This document shows positions 4,281 through 5,647 of a stretch of DNA of 5,647 nt, piece after piece (within the stretch, counting starts at the first letter, position 1; the number at the start of each line of letters is the position of its first letter). The position numbers were made by a program, and so were the translations under genes. The stretch is from Prolixibacteraceae bacterium (GTDB taxonomy: Bacteria > Bacteroidota > Bacteroidia > Bacteroidales > Prolixibacteraceae), in contig JAFGGF010000094.1 of the NCBI GenBank assembly GCA_016930735.1, positions 1 to 5,647 on the forward strand. Reading direction: 5' to 3'. A model generated the notes under the pieces. It was not told the origin of the DNA, did not search any database, and worked only from the letters and a program-made list of their open reading frames with translations.

Positions 4281-5647
4281 ATGCCGAATAACGGAAAGAG
4301 AATCAACTCAATAGAAATACAACGGACCAGGGTTCACAACCTGAAAAATTTAAGTGTTTCAATCCCGAGGAACCAGTTAATTGTAGTAACAGGTGTTTCC
4401 GGGTCAGGAAAGTCATCGCTTGCATTTGACACACTATTTGCTGAAGGGCAACGCCGTTATGTCGAAAGCCTTTCTTCATATGCGAGGCAGTTCCTCGGAA
4501 GAATCAGCAAACCGGAGGTAGATTTTATAAAGGGGATACCCCCTGCTATTGCCATAGAACAAAAGGTAAATACAAGGAATCCACGGTCGACTGTTGGCAC
4601 CTCAACTGAGATTTATGATTACCTGAAATTACTTTATGCCAGGATTGGGAAAACGTATTCACCTGTATCGGAAAAACCTGTAAGCAGGCATGATGTAACC
4701 GATGTGGTTGAAAGTTTAAAAAAATATCCGGAAGGAACACGTATTCTGATTGTTTCGCCACTAATAAAAAACAATGGAAGAAGTCTGGTTGAGGAAGCAG
4801 GATTATTATTACAACAGGGATTCAGCAGGCTTGAAATCAACAATGAGATTATCCGTATCGATGAATTTATCGAATTCCACATAAAGTCTGATTGTGAAGG
4901 AAACTGCAATATTGTTATTGACAGGCTTGAATTAAAAAACGATGAAGACACTTTCAGCCGGATTGCTGACTCTGTTCAAACAGCTTTTTTCGAAGGCCAT
5001 GGCGAATGCCTTGTCAAAGTTTTCGAAGGTGAGGAAGTTTTTACAGAACACTTTTCAAACCGTTTTGAAGCTGATGGGATCGAATTTGAAGATCCGTCAG
5101 TTCATATGTTCAGTTTTAACAATCCCGTTGGAGCCTGCCCTTTATGTGAAGGATATGGAAAAGTAATCGGGATTGACGAAGACCTTGTGATCCCGAATAA
5201 ATCGTTGTCAGTTTACCAGGATGCTATAGCCTGCTGGAAAGGAGAGAAATTGAAAAAATGGAGGGACGAATTGATTTATAATGCTGAAAAATTCCATTTT
5301 CCGATTCATAAACCTTATTATGAATTGACACAGGATCAACGGGACCTGATTTGGTCAGGCAACAAATATTTTGAGGGATTAAACCATTTTTTCAGGTACC
5401 TTGAAGAAAGCAGCTATAAAATACAGTATCGTGTGATGCTTTCCCGTTACAGGGGCAAAACAACCTGTCCCGATTGTAAAGGGAGCAGGCTTAAAAAGGA
5501 AGCAGGGTATGTAAAAATTGATGGGAAATCAATCCAAAACCTTGTTTTAATGCCGGTTTCTGAATTACAGGAATTTTTCACTCATATTAAATTAAATAAA
5601 CACGATGCTGAAATTGGAAAACGTTTGTTGATAGAAATAAATAACCG
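4281..5647 (+). CDS. uvrA: UvrABC excinuclease subunit A, N-terminal half
   Basis: The frame runs from an ATG at 4281 to the window edge, giving 455 codons of a protein that usually has about 930-950 residues. UvrA is the dimeric ATPase that finds bulky DNA lesions and loads UvrB in nucleotide excision repair. Landmarks are RVHNLKNLSVSIPR (17-30), Walker A GVSGSGKSS (38-46), LFAEGQRRYVESLSSYARQF (52-71), the UvrB-interaction region beginning near IEQK..NPRSTVGT (92-107), FSFNNPVGAC.LC (277-289) and CPDCKGSRLK (396-405). Two zinc-ligand positions differ from E. coli UvrA: SPVS (127-130) replaces the CPxH segment, and the first CxxC of the first zinc finger is absent, where FSNRFEADGIEFEDPS is found. 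I recall the same pattern in other Bacteroidota UvrA proteins, so it is probably a lineage trait. It is divergent from the sigma factor gene. There is no clear Shine-Dalgarno sequence. The second ATPase half lies outside the window. Confidence 0.97.
   Translation, partial: MPNNGKRINSIEIQRTRVHNLKNLSVSIPRNQLIVVTGVSGSGKSSLAFDTLFAEGQRRYVESLSSYARQFLGRISKPEVDFIKGIPPAIAIEQKVNTRNPRSTVGTSTEIYDYLKLLYARIGKTYSPVSEKPVSRHDVTDVVESLKKYPEGTRILIVSPLIKNNGRSLVEEAGLLLQQGFSRLEINNEIIRIDEFIEFHIKSDCEGNCNIVIDRLELKNDEDTFSRIADSVQTAFFEGHGECLVKVFEGEEVFTEHFSNRFEADGIEFEDPSVHMFSFNNPVGACPLCEGYGKVIGIDEDLVIPNKSLSVYQDAIACWKGEKLKKWRDELIYNAEKFHFPIHKPYYELTQDQRDLIWSGNKYFEGLNHFFRYLEESSYKIQYRVMLSRYRGKTTCPDCKGSRLKKEAGYVKIDGKSIQNLVLMPVSELQEFFTHIKLNKHDAEIGKRLLIEINN

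Noticed and set aside
4546..5166. Minus-strand frames at 4546-4761 and 4634-4951, and a plus-strand frame at 4942-5166
   Set aside because: All lie inside uvrA, whose reading frame is unbroken and matches the family throughout.

Overview
The window looks like a chromosomal segment of a Bacteroidota bacterium, probably Bacteroidales or Marinilabiliales-like. Four things point that way. The DNA is AT-rich, most starts lack a Shine-Dalgarno sequence, two promoter candidates fit the Bacteroidota TAnnTTTG -7 box, and UvrA has the zinc-site pattern I associate with this phylum. There is no transposase, CRISPR array, tRNA or rRNA. The gene order looks like stable core or shell genome, not a mobile island.

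Most of the window (1-4117) is transcribed on the minus strand. Reading in that direction, an ECF-type sigma factor (4117-3524) is followed by a 73-residue acidic protein of unknown function (3457-3236) and a convincing intrinsic terminator (about 3209-3179). A new unit then starts at a good Bacteroidota promoter (3156-3126). It runs as SPFH/Band 7 membrane protein (3087-2239), three consecutive two-helix membrane proteins of 177, 179 and 178 residues (2236-1703, 1700-1161, 1164-628), and a 55-residue ribbon-helix-helix protein (626-459). The junctions are +2 bp, +2 bp, -4 bp and +1 bp, so these five genes almost certainly form one translationally coupled operon. After 92 bp comes a small zinc-ribbon protein of the DUF2082/YpzJ type (366-154), and 37 bp further a lipoprotein gene starts that leaves the window at base 1.

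On the plus strand, uvrA starts at 4281, divergent from the sigma gene, and runs off the right edge after 455 codons. The 163-bp region between them holds a candidate uvrA promoter.

The most interesting part is the SPFH operon. An SPFH scaffold is coupled to three tandem paralogous membrane proteins with a PH-like cytosolic tail and to a tiny Arc-type DNA-binding protein. This looks like a membrane-associated functional module with its own regulator. The three paralogs share layout and C-terminal motifs and were probably made by successive duplication, the third having diverged most. The function of the module cannot be read from the sequence.
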